Part shown: positions 46,708 through 60,000 of the stretch, piece by piece
Position numbering within the stretch: position 1 is the first letter of the stretch
Layout of the letters: each line of letters starts with the position of its first letter
DNA from: Terfezia claveryi
Lineage: Eukaryota; Ascomycota; Pezizomycetes; Pezizales; Pezizaceae
DNA length: 64,000 nt
Direction: 5' to 3'
Assembly: GCA_015179025.1 (NCBI GenBank)
Contig: WHUX01000006.1
Location: 372,001-436,000 of the forward strand
Made by a program: the position numbers and the translations under genes
The notes under the pieces: model-generated
Told to the model about the DNA's origin: nothing
Databases searched by the model: none
The model's input: only the letters and a program-made list of their open reading frames with translations

Positions 46708-47076
46708 ATGCATAACGTGATGATGTTTGCAGAGCCGGAAAGCATCCATAAGCAGCAAGATATCCACGCTGCTTATGCCTTATGGAATGGTGAGACTCTT
46801 TGCTTGACCCGCTTCCTAACTGCGACCACACACAGATTGCGGCACAATGAGAATCAATGCCAACCAGGCTCAACTTCCGTTCACGCAATATGGCTAGTTG
46901 ATACCTACCTAGTAGCTAACACTGTGGCTCTCGTGATTGGACTAGATATGTTTCAATATTCCTGTGGCCACAATTTTAACTTATGGCCTGATTGTGTTTG
47001 TAGCAAGGGCAAAGGAATATCCAGTGAATGCTTTCCCAAAAGGAGGCAACCCTATGCAGCAGGTTGTTGCAACTAA
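46708..47076 (+). CDS. Hypothetical protein, 122 aa, Cys-rich end
   Basis: The frame starts MHNVMMFAEPESIHKQQDIH and ends with a cysteine-rich stretch (CVCSKGKGISSECF, then AAGCCN). There is no signal peptide and no recognised domain. It could be an exon or a remnant of a larger gene. Confidence 0.25.
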   Translation: MHNVMMFAEPESIHKQQDIHAAYALWNGETLCLTRFLTATTHRLRHNENQCQPGSTSVHAIWLVDTYLVANTVALVIGLDMFQYSCGHNFNLWPDCVCSKGKGISSECFPKRRQPYAAGCCN

Positions 47077-49170
47077 ACTGCCGATTGGCTGAGCTGTCTC
47101 GGAGATGCTCCTCCGCTACTGAGTGGCACGTGCATGGCCTAGTCCCGATTTCTAATAACCAAACTCGCTAGATCAGCACAGGCCAATTGTCATCGATGGA
47201 TCTCTGTAAGTAGATAGATATTCTGAATCGTAAGTAGGTAGCTTCTGTCTGCACAGTCAGGGCACCGGATACATCCGCCTGGCGCTACTGCCTACAGCTT
47301 CTTCACACCTCATCATCTGTGTATGCAACGGCGTTGCTAAGGAAGTAGAGTAGGTATGCACCCTGCAACCTCTTCTGCCAACCTTTGAATGGCTGCCTAG
47401 CTTCAAGCATGAGATCGTCCCTGACTCTCGCATAGATGTATCTAGTTCGTGGTGACAGCCTGAGAGTTATTGGCTGAGGTGATCAGGTTAGACATAGATC
47501 GACACTGAGTGTCTCAGAAGCAAGGGCTTGCAGAAGTCATTGATAAGTCGCTCTCAAGTTGAAGCAGGTTGGCAACACTTCTCGCATTCGGTGTATAAGC
47601 GACCCTATTCCCTGCATCCATAAGTGGAGTAAATCCAATTGCTCCGGATTCTTTAGATGAAATCTCGATTACGGCTATCTAACCCATCCATAAGCTCTGG
47701 TAGAAGCTACAGTACAGCCATATCTCCATACCCTGGAAGTCTTTCGGAATTCGCCATCCTCTTGGGGGAGCTGTCACAGACAAAGGGTGAAATATGTGTA
47801 GGAAGGAGGTTTTCAACTGCATGGGTTGTGGCACCCAATCGGAGTCAACCTTCGCTGAATGCTCTCGCCAATGTATACGAAACGAAGGAATTGCGGAGGT
47901 GGTGGTCATTGACCAATCCACTGTGTGTCGGTATTGCCCGGATTTCGGCACGAATACAACTCGACGCGCCGAGGCAGCTCTGCGGTTAAGAATCCACGAA
48001 TTTCTTATATTAGGTACAGAAAGGGGACGGCCTGGTGGTGGATGGAAACCTGGACTTTTTGAACAACGGCGGCACAATAATTCGAATAAAAAAAGTTGAA
48101 TGGGGTTTCATGATCAAGCATGTTGTGGTACGAAAGTCATGGTTTTCTCGTCATGTGATCTATTCACAATCCCTGTGATGCGACAATATCCCACAGCTTC
48201 TCCGACACCGGCAGCACTATCCAGACTGCATGTAACCAGGCTTCAGCAATCAACCACCTACTCGGAACCGGGGCAATACACTGGCCCCGACTCAGGATAC
48301 CTCCTAAGCTAGTGAGAAGGATGAAGGACGACTAGCACAGCCACCGGTACCCATCCTAGCTGGGGACGTCAGCACTTCGAGACCTTGATGTCGACACTCA
48401 AATAGTGGAGTTACACGACCCAGATTCCGGCACAGTATACATGTCCACATCAACTAGGTGCGAGACTGCATGCCACAATGGGCGTCAATACGATTCCGTA
48501 CCAACACACGCACTGATACACCACCGCATCCTCACCCACACAACTGACCCTAATGGGGTTCACTGGCTACTGGCCTTGCGGCGTTGTTAAAGCAATAGGC
48601 ACTAGGTAGCCATCGGGCAACATTTTGGCGACATAACCTTTCTGTAGCGTGCTGGAATGGGAAATATCATCATAATTAGGCGAGGCAGTTCCAGGCTGGA
48701 TGGGGTCACCCAGATAAGTTGCAGATATCCTTAACGTGTAGAAGACCGCCTCTCAACTACATGGACTCTCTGTCTGTATAAAGCAAATAGAGGAGAACAG
48801 GTAGTGGGATGAGTGGACTGTTGGGTTTTTGTGAACTTTGCGCGGTGATTGTCACAGGGTTGAAACATGTTAACTAGAGCAGTGAAGGATATGCTCGATA
48901 ATCTGGCTTTTGGAGTGGAAGAATAAATGGAGTTCTCCAAGAGTTGTCGGTTCAGAAAGTGCGAACCGGCCAAGTCCACCACTCAAGAGCAAATTTCCTG
49001 TGACAGACTGCGCGCCTGATCCGCCTCTCCTAGTATAATTGCAAACAAAACTCTGTATCTTTGCCCATACCACTGATAAGCCCAACGACGGCTCCTCATC
49101 CACATCCATTGGCATCTTCAATAACAAAAACTGTTCAAACACTGTGGATCCTTGACCTCAAACCTAGCAC

Positions 49171-49206
49171 CGAATCACGAATCACGAATCACGAATCACG
49201 AATCAC
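49171..49206. repeat. CGAATCA heptamer tandem repeat, 5 copies
   Basis: Five exact 7-bp units in a row. Confidence 0.95.
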
Positions 49207-52200
49207 ACAGTGTTTAGACCAAAACTGTGAATTCATGCCAAAACGTGATGTAACGGGTAGTCTGTTCCCCATAATCTATTCCGGTCACGTGGGTTCCTAC
49301 GCCCGGGAGGGTCATAGGGACTCAGTGTTGGAGTGTATCTTTGTTCAAAGTACAACCCCACGAGTAAAATGTCCACCCTCCGGGTTAGATCTACCGAGCA
49401 GATGCACCGGAAACCGTCACATCTTTTAGAAGGTGTAAGATTGTTTTCTTCCGGTGCGGCTACCCTGTATGAAATCTGAGGCACACCACTCGCTTTGAAG
49501 GCCCGTCCCACCCCGAGCAAATCCACTCAGATTTTCGGGTTTGCCGATCAATTGAACAAAACCATTGAAAGGGTAACTTTTCCCTTCTACGTAGGCCTCC
49601 TAATCGAGTTGGGAGCCAACGATCTCAATGTGGGATCAAAGCATACTTCTTACTACTGCTACTAAGTAACCTTACAAACCTGTGTAAGATATAGTGTCCG
49701 CTTTGGATTTCTAGTTGCTTGGGTCGGGCCATCATGCTTTGCGGCTTGGTTACACGTGCTTGAGCCTCTGATGGCTAAACTCGTTCTCGCTTGAATCTAG
49801 ATCTCTCAGACCCTCGAGCTTGCTTACGGTAGATCTTGATCTCTCAGACAGATGAACTCACACATGTAGTCATTCCACCGTGCCATCATTCTACCATGCC
49901 ACATGACAGCATTTGTCTACATTCTGGAGACTAGCCATGGCGTGCAGCCGATTTGCCGGAGCAAATATCACTCTTTGGCGTGTTCCAAGATCTGGCCAAA
50001 GACTAACGTGTTTGCGGCCTTCGGCAAACATCTCAGGCCTCGAGGGCATACAATAAGCTTATCATTGTCCCCACTCTGGGATCGCATATGAGTGATGAGT
50101 ATCGTTTTAAATTTGAAAAAAGAGGGCATATGTAACTTTTTATTGCTGGTGCTGACGTCGATTCCATCGAGGGGATTCGATGTAATTGTTTTGTAGCTAT
50201 ACATACCTACATCTAGGCATGTAGACTTAAGAAACTCACTTTCGAGAAAACCCGTACTTCATACCTGACCAGCCTTCAAGGACAAATGCTCATGAAACGA
50301 GACTCCGTACACTTCTCAATAGCAGTCCTACGCATGGACATATTCTCCATCCGTATGATGTATTCTAGTTCCCATACCATCTCTATCACCAAAGCAACGC
50401 GATATTTCCACTTTAATGTTCTTCAGTATGACTTTTGCTAGCATGTACAACATTACATTCTTATCACGGCTAGAATAAACTTTTGCTAGATTACCCGCAA
50501 GAACCCAACCACCTCAAATATGCATAACCCATATAACCAGTAGGTACCCATACCTCTATCCCTTTACGCATGCATTACACTCACCACTCTAATCAGTCAA
50601 CGCTCCCTATGCACCTCTTTTTTTAAAATTTTATTTCTAAAAATCCCATGCACCCCCATTATATGGATATACTCAGCCCATGAAACCTAATTAATGTAGG
50701 TAGGTAGGGTTTTTAGCTGCATAGTGTATAGAGCTTAAGGATATGATCCATATGAATTCGGGATTGATGAACTTGAGTTTTGCGGCATGGGAATTGTACA
50801 TATAGGTGGACGTATGGATGGATATGCGTCGCATTCATGCACAGGAGAGTAACCTGTTTACGTTGTTACATTTTAGCGGTGGTAGTTGAAGGGTGTCATG
50901 GTAGTTTTGTCTTTTGTCTTTCGCCCTGGCGCTGTAGTATTTGTTGTCATTTAATCTCTCTTTCTGGCTTTGTACGTGGGTACATCGATACGAGGGTAGG
51001 GAGCGGCCCCAATTGCCTGGGGTGAGGTCGATATCTCTCGAGCCCCCGGGCCCACCTCACCAGAGTAAAATGTTGCATTGTTTGTTAAATTATATGGCGC
51101 TAAGCCATGGCACGCTGAAACTTAGAAACTTCAGGGTTTATAGCTGTAGCTACAGGTGGTAAAATAACGGAAGGGTATGTTCCGGATCCGGACCTGCCTG
51201 AAGAGTGGTATTATTATTTGGGGAGGAAGACTGTGGGCTAGAAAGGGAAGATGGAACTGATCTTCCTCTTCTATTTCGGAGCGCCAGCTAAGAACGAGAT
51301 TTTACTAAAGGACAGCGTGTATGCTGATTTCCCTAAAGCGGACGAACATGCAAGAGTTTTCATTGGCACTCATACCTAGGACTTTTCTATGACAGTCAGC
51401 TCTCGATATAAAAGTGTTTTGCAAGTTCTAATATAAAAGGAAGGGAGATAAAAACATCTCTATTACTAGATTATTTTTTATATCAAATAATATATAATTG
51501 AATTTGGTAACAAAATTAAAATTAAAAAAAAAAAAGAAAAGGCCATTAGAACAACCTAATCAGCTGAGGTAAGTTCTAAAGAAGCTTGTATTCTTCAAGT
51601 CTAGCTAAACTTAGCCCCAAACATGAATTGACCGTCAAGGTAAGTCCGGTCGCACATATGCAACCTAGCGATGAGTATATATGCAGCATAGTAGCTGCCA
51701 TGTCGTATAGACCACAGAGACAACCTTTCACAGTTCGAGGAGAAATTTCTACTCGTGAAACAGGGCTATTCACCGAATGGTCTGGTTGACTGACCTCGCA
51801 TATGCTCATTACTTGGATTGGAAGGATGTTTATTTTCACAATCGATTTAATGGAATTCTCTACACGTCTCGAGTCACCTAGCCCCGCTATTCTCTGCAAT
51901 CGCCTTGCAAATCGAGTACTCTGCAATGCTACGCACGTTACACATCTAAATATTACAAGTTTAAGGACTGTTCAGTACTTAAGGGCTACCATCGGCGCTT
52001 CTTCCGACCCGAGCTTTCATACCTATCGCATGCTGGGGAATGATATAAAGAGCACAGGAGTTGCCTTTGTGCGATGATTCATAAAGGTAGTTCGCAATGC
52101 AATCCATTGAGGTGATATTCCGTTATCCTCTGCGTGTGTAGCACAGATCTTGCATCCACGGTGACTGAGTGCGTAGGTTGTTCGAGGATATCCTGTTGAT

Positions 52201-52267
52201 TAACTTGATTACCTGGGCTGTGATCTCCTATCAATAGCTCCTCTGCCCAGTAAACTATCAACCCCAC

Positions 52268-52350
52268 TCCCCAGTGGCCTAGCGGTATAATACCTGCTAG
52301 GTCACAAGGAGTGGGCCTCACCCTGCGAGGAGGGTTCGACTCCCTTAACC
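52268..52350 (+). ncRNA. tRNA-like sequence or SINE head with A and B boxes
   Basis: TGGCCTAGCGGT (52275-52286) fits the RNA polymerase III A box and GGTTCGACTCC (52333-52343) is a perfect B box, 58 bp further on. The T arm pairs well (GAGGG with CCCTT). The acceptor stem does not pair and no clean anticodon arm forms, so it is not a functional tRNA as read. A tRNA pseudogene or the head of a tRNA-derived SINE is likely. A TTTT run follows at about 52420. Confidence 0.35.
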
Positions 52351-54116
52351 ATCAAAAATATTAGAGTAGCAGGCGAGATTACCTCCAAGCCCTATCACGA
52401 AGGGGCTTGGGGGGAACTCTTTTGTTTCTAGGATCATTTTTCTCTTCTGGAGTCATATATATATCCCCTACGGATCTTAATTATACATGCCATTGCTTTA
52501 GTCTGCCGTTGCTTGATGTCAAAACAAAATACAGCAATTATCATGACTGACCTTTGGTTAGATCCATATAAGACCAGAGAGTAGGGTAGGCACGATATTT
52601 ACATGTATGTACATGAATAGAGCAGCTCTGCAAGCTGTTTTTGTCATTCTCACTTTCATTCCCATGTACCACTCTCACAAGATTAATTTCCTCGCCGCTT
52701 GAATCTATGGAATTCTCGCCATGGCTTCCTTATTGGCTGCATGAGGGTTTTGAACTAAGGCAACACCACCAAAACCCTACCTATACCTAATCAGGCTAGA
52801 GAAAAAATGCAACAAAGCCGTGCATGTAGCCACATGTGGCACAAAGTACTCCGTACCACCTAAACCATAATTACAAATGAATTACAGAGTATGAATTTTC
52901 AAAAACCTCTTATACAAACGACAATGGGCTGGAGTACCTACAACGTAATGGATATAGTTGAGCAAATTAACAGCTTTCTGTTTGATATACTGTAAGTACC
53001 TCTGTATGCAAGAGGTAAACGTTCAGGATTTTACATCCAGCATGCAAGTATACGTCGTGTTCTGTAGTATAGCTATTCATGGGGCTTGGGACTGCACGTG
53101 TATACGTATGATGATAGAGCGCCTTGTTAAAGGCTCTCATACTTGGATCCCCGGGCTATAGCCTGAGCCTAAAAGAAATATTGTACCAATCATGATCAGC
53201 ACAAAGGTATATGTATGGAATGCCACCAATGCCTGACGGTCACACTGCTTATTAAAGGGTGTAAATAGTGCAGCTTTAAATTTCTGCCCTACTACATGGG
53301 CTGGCTTTGAATTCATTCGGGGCACCGAGTGGCTATGGTCTTCTGAGACTGCATATGAGTAATGGGGCTCTTTTTTTTAGAAAACAATGCAGTTAATTCA
53401 AACTACAAGGATTACATATAATCACGTACATGCATATACCTATAACGACCAAACTGCCGGTAGACATATTTCTGCTCAATCCATAGAGCCTACAGTAGTA
53501 CTGGTACAGGCACGAGAGTAAGAGGTGCTTACCTCAAATGCTTTCGGCAGGAGTCTGAAGGGTAATCCTGCATGTAAATACTAGACTAACACGCAATTTG
53601 ACCTTCAAAGTAAGCACAATCCTCCGTTTGGAATATATAGTCGACGTCTGGCTTGCGTTTGCGTTTAGAAGGATTAAGGGTTCCATGGTACACGCCGGGG
53701 CGTCTTGATAATCCTGCATTTAGGTTTCCTGTGGTATCGATGGAGGACCGTGTTGTATAATTGGAATTGTGCTAGGCTGATGATCGAGACTACTAGGTGA
53801 TTGGTCCTAAATGGAACATGTGCTACAGGTAGATCCCAGATTAATCAAGAACAATTGTGGTAGGTTTTTTTAATAAAACGTGGTACAGGGACTGCCAGTG
53901 GTCATGTTTCTTTGACACAGACTGATGATGAAAACTTGATAGATTTTGTTCATTACTGGCTGGCCTACCTACTAGGGTGACCTGTGTGGGTAAGAATCTA
54001 TAATATGACGGTATAAGGTCATATTGCCAGAAGTCTAAACTAAGGCGCTGGCCTAGAGGCTATGTTAGCAGTCAAGTAATACTAGAGTACATATGCAGCT
54101 ACCATGTGGTACCATA

Positions 54117-54202
54117 GTCTGGTTGGCACAACACCCTCCATAGGAGGTGCCTACCAACTCTACAGGAGAGACCCTCTAGGATGGGCGTTGTGCCAACCAG
54201 AC
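54117..54202. mobile_element. Tc1/mariner-like MITE, 86 bp (GTCTGGTTGG family)
   Basis: The ends GTCTGGTTGGCACAAC and GTTGTGCCAACCAGAC are perfect inverted repeats of 16 bp, flanked on both sides by TA. The right end is identical to that of the 34-bp remnant at 3891-3924. Confidence 0.8.
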
Positions 54203-54839
54203 TAAGGAGAGACAACAATCAGTACCGTAGAGACTAGAGTTATTCGCTAGTGTAATTTCTATGGCTGCATGCGCCAAGATATATTTGTATGGGCTGCTGT
54301 CTCGGTTGGAGAATCCTTCTGGTGAAGTTCCTTAGGTAGTAAAGCTAAACAGAAACATATTCTTGCTATGCAAGTCCGGGGGGCTTGACTACAGTACGGA
54401 GAACAGCTCACATTGAAATTACGCTAGCGAATAACTATTTTTCTGTATGTAAGGGCTGCGGCAGGTAGCATCACTCTACATACTTAGTCATCAGCGCGCA
54501 ATGAATCTGCTCATATCCAACTAGGCATGTGGATGGGCACTGCTACCGTATCATAGCCTCGTAATTCATTTTAGAGTGTTTGTGTGTTACATACCTCGTA
54601 TGATTACAAACGTAACTACAATAGTAACGCATGGCGTACTGTACACACGTGACTGCACTACCCCTAATATCAACAAATTAATTAAGGTTGATTTTAATGA
54701 ATATGTTTTCACAATGTCAAGTGACGTTCCTAATGCATTTGCAAGGTATGGCTGAAGTTATTGCTACGATGTGCCATGATATGGGCTATTAATTTGAAAC
54801 AGATCACTGAATAGTCTGCTATAGGTGATTGTGTTTTTC
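54203..54839. other. Intergenic, no gene recognised
   Basis: No credible frame or repeat is seen between the MITE and the LINE remnant. Confidence 0.45.
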
Positions 54840-55905
54840 TTTACAAAATCCTTAGGGCACAATGCTGGAGTCAGTAGACGTCGACTGACAAGAAGAGCGA
54901 GAAGGGAATTGGTTAACAAGATTGCGGGAGTGGAGCCACCATTCATGGCTACTTATTGAGGCTGCATAAGCAAGGCTGGCAAAAAAGATGATAATTGATC
55001 TCTCAACAATGGGGGAGATCCTACTCGGGGATAACAGGGTCCAAGAAGAGAAGATCACAAAAATTGGTGAGGTAATTCGGGGAAGAATCTTTGAAATAGA
55101 GGAGGGAGATGGGGCTGAGCTTAGTCTAGGTGGAAGATGTCGACAAGGAGTGCTGGAACCCCCAGTAGTCGGACTAAAGCTGGACGAAAAATCACCAAAA
55201 CAGGAATGTGGGGGGTAGGTGTGGGTTGGTTCGCTGTGGACTTGGGGCAAAAAAAAAGAGAGGTATGCCGGGGTTTAGGAAAAATAGCAACGGTTTGGGA
55301 TGGGGAGATTGCTGGAGTTAGGGGAGCGCTGGAGGTGGCTCGACAGGAGGAGAAGATTCTCTTCATGACAGACTCAAAAGCAGCAATTATGGCTATTGTC
55401 AATACGTGCAAGTCTCAAGATACGAGGACAGAAGATCTGAAGTAGGTGGTAATTGAGATCGGGGGGAGGCAGTATTTGGTAGGAGAAAAAGCAGTAGGTT
55501 CGGATGGGTAAAATGTCGGGATATTTGGCAATGGGGAGCCAGGTAGACTGGCGTAACAGGGGCAGTATTGGAAGTAGGAAAGGTCTTTACAGAAAGCAGG
55601 CTGCATTAGAAGAGGCAGGCGAGCAGGATGGGAAGGGTCTTAAGTGGAACAGGAAAGATTTAACACAATGCAAGACCAGAAAAGGGCAACCGCAAGTGTT
55701 GTGCATTTCGCCTTATCGTGTACCGCGGGAAAATGGATTGGTATCTAGGAGGTGGAGTTCCTGGGAGCTGACAGGACGCGGAGGTTGCGGAAGGTCAAGG
55801 ACAGGGATAAAGAGGTCACGCGGCGGAGGCGCTGGGTTGATTGTATTTACGTTTGCGATTGTGGGTAACGACTTAAAAAAGCAAAAAAAAAAAAAAAAAA
55901 AAAAA
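54840..55905 (+). mobile_element. 5'-truncated Tad-like LINE with poly(A) tail
   Basis: Fragments of the C-terminal part of a non-LTR retrotransposon polyprotein appear in successive frames: a piece before the RNase H domain (55000-55200), the RNase H domain (55150-55440) and a C-terminal part with ENGLVSRRWSSWELTGRGG (near 55730-55790). The element ends in a 23-nt poly(A) run at 55883-55905. The reverse transcriptase is missing, as usual for truncated insertions. The exact 5' end and a target duplication could not be found. In-frame stops and frameshifts make it inactive. Confidence 0.65.
55150..55442 (+). pseudogene. LINE RNase H domain remnant
   Basis: The frame reads MWGVGVGWFAVDLGQ, then KIATVWDGEIAGVRGALEVA, then ILFMTDSKAAIMAIV, then a stop after RTEDLK. 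The Glu of the GEIAGV block and the Asp of MTDSKAA correspond to catalytic residues of RNase H. The first catalytic position, normally in a TDGS motif, reads TPSS here, so the enzyme would be inactive even without the downstream stops. Confidence 0.65.
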
Positions 55906-57019
55906 GGGCCTCCATTGGTACTGTAGTGACTGCTAGAACTAGGCTGTTGGATTCCCTACCTACTGAATCAAACTATCAAGACTATAAGCAAATACACTGA
56001 GAATTGTAACCTATAGCTACCCTCTGTAAGTACTTAAGTACATAGCACCATGCACTCCGACCCCGGTAAATGAAGGCGAACAGCCCGCCCCAGCCTTGAC
56101 CAATTCCTATCCATGCCAGGATTCCCAAACATACTTCTATATATATTACTCCTTAAGGTCACAGAGGCAGCCGCAGCTCGCGAGCTTTCGGATCGTCTGC
56201 AGTAACTAGACAGTACGTTTGCAGGGTATCCCAGAAGTCGAGGCGTAGAGTAGATTCAGTTACACCAACCTGAGTGACTGATTGATTAGCGACTCCATAC
56301 AATTTCGGTTTCAGCCTCTGCTAAGATTTAGGACTGGTATGCGGAGCCTGGGGTGACCGGTCTCGTGCGAAGTGCGTGATCGAGGCCACTCTGAAGATAG
56401 ATATGTAAGTATTTTCCACATAGATTCAACTATGATTATTTAGGCCAGTGTCTAATCTGGTTGGCTCCAGTGAGTGTAACACAAGCAGCGCCATGGCCGA
56501 AAAGGTGGTGATTCTAGTTCTCATCTCCATACTCTATGCGCCACTTATCTATCTGTAAGGCGGAACCAGGTGATGACTCCCTTCTGAAATGCCTCTTAGC
56601 CTGGTTGCAGAATACCGTGTAGGGTGTCGAAACAACTGTACATTGGGCATTGGTTGCTTCCTGAAGGTTCTGCAGGGCAGTTTGTCATACATTACAGGTT
56701 GAGGTGAAGAGGTTCTACTGGCCGACGTCGGCGAACAATCGCCTGACATCAACAAAGCACGTGCTTAATATCTAGCGATAAAGCCTAATAATATAAAGTT
56801 ACAGTCAGCTACACATCATCGAAACCTTCATTTGCAGCTGATACAGAGTAGTCTGGCTTGGATACAGAGTAAGGAAACATATCTCTGTTAGGCCTTTTTT
56901 TTGTTCTTGAGCTCACAATACAGGAAGGAACAAGAAACCTACACCAGACCCAACACCAGGAAACGGAACAAAACCCTTAAAGTCCCAGAGCGGGTTTGTC
57001 CAACTCCAGGGCGCAAGAA
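55906..57019. other. Intergenic and promoter region of the sacsin-like gene
   Basis: Short frames only. The part immediately before 57020 is probably the 5' leader of the following gene. A frame starting at 56901 overlaps it in another phase and is not credible. Confidence 0.45.
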
Positions 57020-60000
57020 ATGTCCAACAATATCTCACAATTCTCCTCGGTCAGTTGGTCAACTGGTGAAGCCGTTACTGTTAACACCCGTGCACTTATC
57101 GACAAAGTTCTCGCACGTTATTCTGCCGAAAACACTGTGTTTCGAGAGCTGTTTCAAAACGCGGCAGATGCAGGCGCCAGACATGTGGTCCTCAAGTGGG
57201 AGAGCGATGAAGAGATGCTACCAGATGTGGACCTTGAGAGAAGAAAGATACTAGATGTATTAGAGGTCAAAGAAGGTGTTGAGGATGAAAATTTAGCCTT
57301 GGACTCTAGGAGTGGGAAGTCAGACGGCCTTGGTAGTGTCCGCGGGGTAACTGCCAATTTAGCAGCACATCCGCAGCCATATTTTGAGAAGGCAGAGCTG
57401 AAATATCCAAGAGTTCCAGACAGAGATGGCAACAAGGGGGGAAAGAAAAAACGTTTCGGACTCTCACGGTTGAGGACGACAATGAGTAAGAATACCTTGT
57501 CACCTGCAGTCTTATTTAATGCACCTTCTGCACCCCCGACGGTTGAGGTAGTGAATTGCTTTCCAATAACAGGACAAGTTAATACGAATATTCCACCTCC
57601 GGACACATCAAGCTATGCCCGGAGTAGTGAAGTTCTGCGTAACATACTTTGGTGTCCTACAACCCAGGTTGGAGAGCATCCGCGACGAAAACTCTACCGC
57701 CGGTTGATAGTGCAGAACGACGGTAAAGCGTTTGGGGTAGCAGACTGGGCTCGCCTTAAGCGGATCGCTGAGGGAAACCCTGATGAGACCAAAATTGGTG
57801 CATTTGGTGTGGGTTTTTACTCCGTTTTCAGTGAATGCGATGAGCCAGTGGTATTTTCCGGTGGAAAGGCGATGGCATTTTATTGGGATGGTGACCGTGA
57901 GAATGGAGGAGGAAACCAGCTCATGACAAGGACAGCTGAGGCGGAAGATGGTGCCGACGATGGCTGGACGGTCTTTAATCTTCCATATCGAAAACCAACG
58001 CCGCTGCCTGGAGTTCCAGAGCTCGCGAGATTTTTAGCAACAAGTTTGGTATTTGTAAGGCTGGAGAGCATCAAGATATTCGTTGACGGGGTTAAACTGT
58101 TTACCGTGGAGAGGAAGGATTTCGGTCTCTCAACGCCTGTAGCACTACCAGCAGGGTTGGCGATGAAGCGGAATCCCATATTTAAACCAGGAGATACAGA
58201 TGATGCCGGTATCAAGATGAGTGTCACCGGTGTCTCAACGAGGCAAATTGAGATGCGTGCGATCTACACGGATGGAATTTTTGGGGTGTCAGAGGAAGAA
58301 AATTTGAAGGGTAAGGGTGCTGGAGTCTGTACTGAGAATGTTTCGCTTGAGATATCTACCGCAACTATTGTCACGGATGTAGATGAATCTGTTGCAGCGG
58401 AGTTAAAGCGGGCAATCCTTAAGCCACCTCCAAAGGAAACCACACTTTCAATGGTTTGCGCTGCCATTCCAACCACCGACAGTCCCACCGAAAACAGCAG
58501 CCTGGAGGTCTTTTCCCACATACTTCCATGCACAACTCCTCAAGGTGACCTCCCGCTAGGAGCACAAAATGAGCCCGGCCGGGTTTTTATTGGTTTTCAG
58601 ACGCACCAAACAACAGGCTTCCAGTGTCACCTTTCGACACATTCAGTGATACCCACCGTCGAGCGGGAAAATATTGATTTTAACGCTCGCTACGTCAAAG
58701 ACTGGAATCTTGAGATTTTGCGAATGGCGGGAATCCTCGCTCGCTGCATGTATGACTATGATATACAGCGGCTGCATAAGTTCATAATGGAAGCCAGACC
58801 AGCTGCCAACCAAATTGCGAAGCGAATTATGCAAAAATTTGCATTTCGACAAACAACGCCGTCAACGCATGTGGGTGATGTTGTCAAACACGCATTCTTT
58901 AATCTGGACCGGCGGAAAGAACAGGCTATCGTACGGGGTGATATTTGCTTCAATTTGGATATCACGAGTTCGAAAGGTGTCAAGTCTGTGAAGGATGTCT
59001 TGCTACCAGTCTCAGCTTCATTTATTCACAAAGCTGACAGAGAGGCTTCCGACTGTGACTGGTTGCTCGAAGAGTTTATGCAGAATGTGCCATTGATGAT
59101 CAAGGAATTTGTGGATGCCTCCCCTGTCTTCGTGGCGAACCTATCAGAGTGTGGAACCCTCCGAACTGTGGATGTCGACGATGTGATTCGGGATCTCAGG
59201 TCTCGAGTACTTTCTCAGCCTCAAGCTCGCTCGCTGCTCTTGTGGATGACAAAAAGATATGAAAATCGCAGTTCAGGCAGTCCTAGGATAACACTCGAGC
59301 AAATCAAGCAAGTCTTGAGCGAAGTCAGCGTCAAGCTAACGGCGAGTGGATCTCCTATAAAGCTTAATGGAGTAAAATATTTCCTGGGAACCACTGGACC
59401 GCTGGTAAATGTGGAAATGGCATCCCTTCCTCCGACTTGCATCACACAAGAATTATTGACTCCCGAGCTTCAGCAGAGTAGATCCATGCCGTTGATTTTC
59501 GGGTGGACGGAGTTGAAGACTGATCAGTGGCTGAATCATATTGTCTTGAATTCGGACTTACTTTCTAAGGATAGAGCGTTCGCTATCAATGTTCTGAGGG
59601 TTCTTAATAGCGGGTGGAGTTCTTACAGTATCTCCACAAAGTCGGAGGTCAAGCGCATGCTGGACTTACGTCAGTGCATACCCACTGTTGGACACGGAAT
59701 TTGCGTGCCCGCAAGGGTCCACTTTCCTGGTGTCAACTGGGTAGGCACATTGCCCGTTTTGGCTTTAGAACTCGCCGAGAAAGAAGTCGGAGGCATTAGT
59801 GAAGATTTCCTGCACTTCATTGGTGTGAGAAAAACGGTCGAGTTGAAGTCTGTTTTGCAGCGACTGATGTCTGAAGTGGAAAATAGGGCACCAAATAGAC
59901 GTAGCGTTGATGGGCACCCTACGTGTAACCAAGCCGAGCTTGTGAACTACCTTCTCACCTTACAGGAGAAAATCCCTCCTGGAGACATGAATGCCATTAA

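Larger units (their letters stand above)
47077..54116. other. Seven-kb region without a recognised gene
   Basis: Overlapping frames of up to 132 codons occur at 47657-48350 on both strands, and shorter ones elsewhere (49061-49526, 51576-52077). None shows a recognisable motif. The segment near 48030-48160 reads FLNNGGTIIRIKKVEWGF in one frame, which looks protein-like but is not identified. A heptamer repeat (49171-49206) and a tRNA-like sequence (52268-52350) lie within. Confidence 0.45.

Noticed and set aside
47657..48100. Three overlapping frames of 100-132 codons
   Set aside because: They overlap on both strands and none carries a recognisable motif, so no one frame could be preferred.
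57154..57606. 150-codon minus-strand frame inside the sacsin-like gene
   Set aside because: It is a shadow of the coding strand.
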